A stretch of 6,875 bases of DNA, taken from NCBI GenBank assembly GCA_947453875.1, contig CANGIH010000129.1:1-6875 (forward strand), read 5' to 3'. Below the pieces are notes generated by a model. It made no database searches. It had not been told where the DNA came from and saw nothing but the letters and a program-made list of their open reading frames with translations. The stretch comes from Planctomycetaceae bacterium. Its GTDB lineage: Bacteria > Planctomycetota > Planctomycetia > Pirellulales > UBA1268. The position numbers were made by a program, and so were the translations under genes. This document shows positions 6,244 through 6,875 of the stretch, piece after piece (position 1 is the first letter of the stretch; each line of letters opens with the position of its first letter).

Positions 6244-6320
6244 GGGGAGAGGGGGCTCGATAGCCTGATTTGGGGCTGGGAGAACGACCGTACAGCCCTC
6301 AAATCCCCCCCAGTCTCCCC
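6244..6320 (+). terminator. Long nested stem-loop after the methyltransferase
   Basis: An inner stem pairs GATTTGGGGCTG (6267-6278) with CAGCCCTCAAATC (6293-6305): 12 bp, one bulged T at 6299 and a 14-base loop. Outside it, GGGGG (6251-6255) can pair with CCCCC (6307-6311), and GGGGAGA (6244-6250) with TCTCCCC (6314-6320). The structure starts eight bases after the stop codon, where a terminator is expected. No T-run follows, so Rho-independent termination in the classical form is not shown. It could instead protect the 3' end of the transcript. Confidence 0.5.
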
Positions 6321-6338
6321 ACTGAGATGCCGCGCGTG

Positions 6339-6368
6339 TCGTCAAACTCGACGCCAATCCCCTAGACT
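6339..6368 (+). promoter_or_regulatory. Candidate promoter for the Gly/Ser-rich protein gene
   Basis: TCGTCA (6339-6344) and TAGACT (6363-6368) each match four of six bases of the sigma-70 -35 and -10, with an 18-base spacer. The -10 context resembles that at 4034-4051 (13 of 18 bases identical). An alternative pair, TTGCTT (6371-6376) and TATCTT (6393-6398) with a 16-base spacer, lies just downstream. Either leaves an untranslated leader of roughly 90-120 bases. Confidence 0.33.
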
Positions 6369-6374
6369 TCTTGC

Positions 6375-6391
6375 TTTGCCTGATCGGCAAA
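6375..6391. repeat. TTTGCC/GGCAAA palindrome, possible operator
   Basis: TTTGCC (6375-6380) and GGCAAA (6386-6391) are exact reverse complements around a 5-base centre, TGATC. The element overlaps the predicted start point of one candidate promoter and the spacer of the other. This is where a repressor would bind. It could also fold as a small hairpin in the leader RNA. Confidence 0.4.
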
Positions 6392-6480
6392 CTATCTTTG
6401 GGACGTGCGGTCGGAGCGGGGCCCGGTCGGGTCGGGCTTCCGGTCCCGGGGCAGTCTCACACACCACTTTTCCATTCATC

Positions 6481-6486
6481 GGAGAA
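6481..6486 (+). promoter_or_regulatory. Ribosome binding site for the gene at 6495
   Basis: GGAGAA ends eight bases before ATG 6495, a reasonable Shine-Dalgarno match and spacing. It supports this start for the Gly/Ser-rich protein. Confidence 0.55.
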
Positions 6487-6494
6487 CGATCCTG

Positions 6495-6875
6495 ATGTCG
6501 GTCATTCGTCACAGCTGCAAGTTTGCAGGGGTTGTCACTTTTCTCGCGGTCGTGGCGACAGCCTGCGACGCGCATGCCGGATGGCACCACAGGTACCAGG
6601 CTTCCTACGGTTCGTCTGGTTCCTCGGGTGGTTCTTCGGGCGGGAGCTCGGGCGGTTCGTACGGCGGTTCCTCGGGCGGCAGCTCGGGGGGCTATGGGGC
6701 CGGCGGATCGTCGGGCGGTTCCTACGGGTCCTATGGTTCCTACGGGTCGTCCGGCTCGCACGGTGGTTTCCTCGGCCATCATGCCGCCACGAAGGCGATG
6801 CGTTCCTACTCCCGTCACGGTAGCTCGGGCGGTTCGTCGGGCGGCAGCTCCGGCGGTTCCTCCGGTGGCAGCTCG
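6495..6875 (+). CDS. Secreted Gly/Ser-rich repeat protein, 5' part (probable planctomycete TIGR03000-type)
   Basis: The frame from ATG 6495 is open for 127 codons to the window edge, so the C-terminus is missing. Residues 1-28 look like a signal peptide: basic start, hydrophobic FAGVVTFLAVVATA, and a cleavage site AHA before G29. The mature protein begins GWHHRYQ, then runs through SSGG and SYG repeats (37-91). A short basic, His-containing spacer follows (HHAATKAMRSYSRH, 95-108), then more SSGG repeats (109-127). I recall planctomycete proteins with this layout (GW start, SSGG repeats, a HKAAKHAYR-like spacer, more repeats) that end in a TIGR03000 domain, so such a domain may lie beyond the window. 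That part is inference. The function is unknown; an extracellular or cell-wall structural role is plausible. It stands alone behind its own intergenic region rather than joined to the methyltransferase. Confidence 0.82.
   Translation, partial: MSVIRHSCKFAGVVTFLAVVATACDAHAGWHHRYQASYGSSGSSGGSSGGSSGGSYGGSSGGSSGGYGAGGSSGGSYGSYGSYGSSGSHGGFLGHHAATKAMRSYSRHGSSGGSSGGSSGGSSGGSS
6603..6767 (+). repeat. In-frame SSGG/SYG tandem repeats, first block
   Basis: Degenerate 9- and 12-base units built on TCGGGCGGT encode SSGG, SYGG and SYG tetra- and tripeptides (residues 37-91). Synonymous codons vary between units (TCG, TCC, AGC; GGC, GGT, GGG), which suggests selection on the protein rather than a very recent DNA expansion. 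Confidence 0.8.
6819..6875 (+). repeat. In-frame SSGG tandem repeats, second block (runs off the edge)
   Basis: At least four SSGG units follow the basic spacer, encoded by 12-base units alternating TCG/TCC/AGC serine codons. The block continues past the window, so its full length is unknown. Confidence 0.78.

Noticed and set aside
6421..6437. GCCCG/CGGGC inverted repeat in the leader before 6495
   Set aside because: Five GC-only base pairs in a GC-rich leader are easily due to chance.
6371..6823. 150-codon + strand frame over the last gene
   Set aside because: It is a shifted reading of the SSGG repeats, rich in Arg, Phe and Trp, with no signal peptide. The frame from 6495 has a ribosome binding site, a signal peptide and a known planctomycete layout.
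6603..6875. CRISPR-like or intergenic tandem repeat array
   Set aside because: The repeats are short, in frame and without unique spacers. They are explained by SSGG coding repeats.

Overview
The window is GC-rich, with C or G at most third codon positions, and every convincing gene lies on the + strand. Together, the protein types suggest a planctomycete, probably a Pirellulales-like lineage: a secreted Gly/Ser-rich protein with a GWHH start, a large membrane protein of a type I associate with planctomycetes, a secreted PCMT with an extra C-terminal domain, and ATGA-linked genes. This assignment comes from recognition of protein style, not from a database search.

Region 1-343 is the 3' end of a CzcA/CusA-type heavy-metal RND efflux pump. 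After about 90 bases comes a compact three-gene run (435-3954): a small MazG-like nucleotide pyrophosphohydrolase, a 759-residue membrane protein with a class-I-glutamine-amidotransferase-like (GATase-like) extracytoplasmic domain, and an ABC ATPase. Both junctions are ATGA stop/start overlaps, so translation is probably coupled. No ABC permease is visible beside the ATPase. The two-helix membrane protein may be an auxiliary subunit of a transporter encoded elsewhere.

Region 3955-4099 is intergenic. It carries a TGnTAnnnT promoter-like sequence framed by a perfect 8-bp inverted repeat, followed by a strong ribosome binding site. It leads into a two-gene unit (4100-6236): an exported FKBP-type peptidyl-prolyl isomerase and, 22 bases later, a protein-L-isoaspartate methyltransferase. 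The methyltransferase has an N-terminal export or anchor segment and an added jelly-roll-like C-terminal domain. Both genes point to folding or repair of proteins, possibly outside the cytoplasm.

Region 6237-6494 is intergenic, with a long nested stem-loop (6244-6320), promoter-like sequences and a TTTGCC/GGCAAA palindrome. The last gene (6495 to the window edge) encodes a secreted protein of SSGG tandem repeats that continues beyond the window. No RNA genes, CRISPR arrays, insertion sequences or defence systems were found. The most unusual items are the methyltransferase fusion and its pairing with the isomerase, the permease-less ABC module, and the inverted repeats near both candidate promoters.
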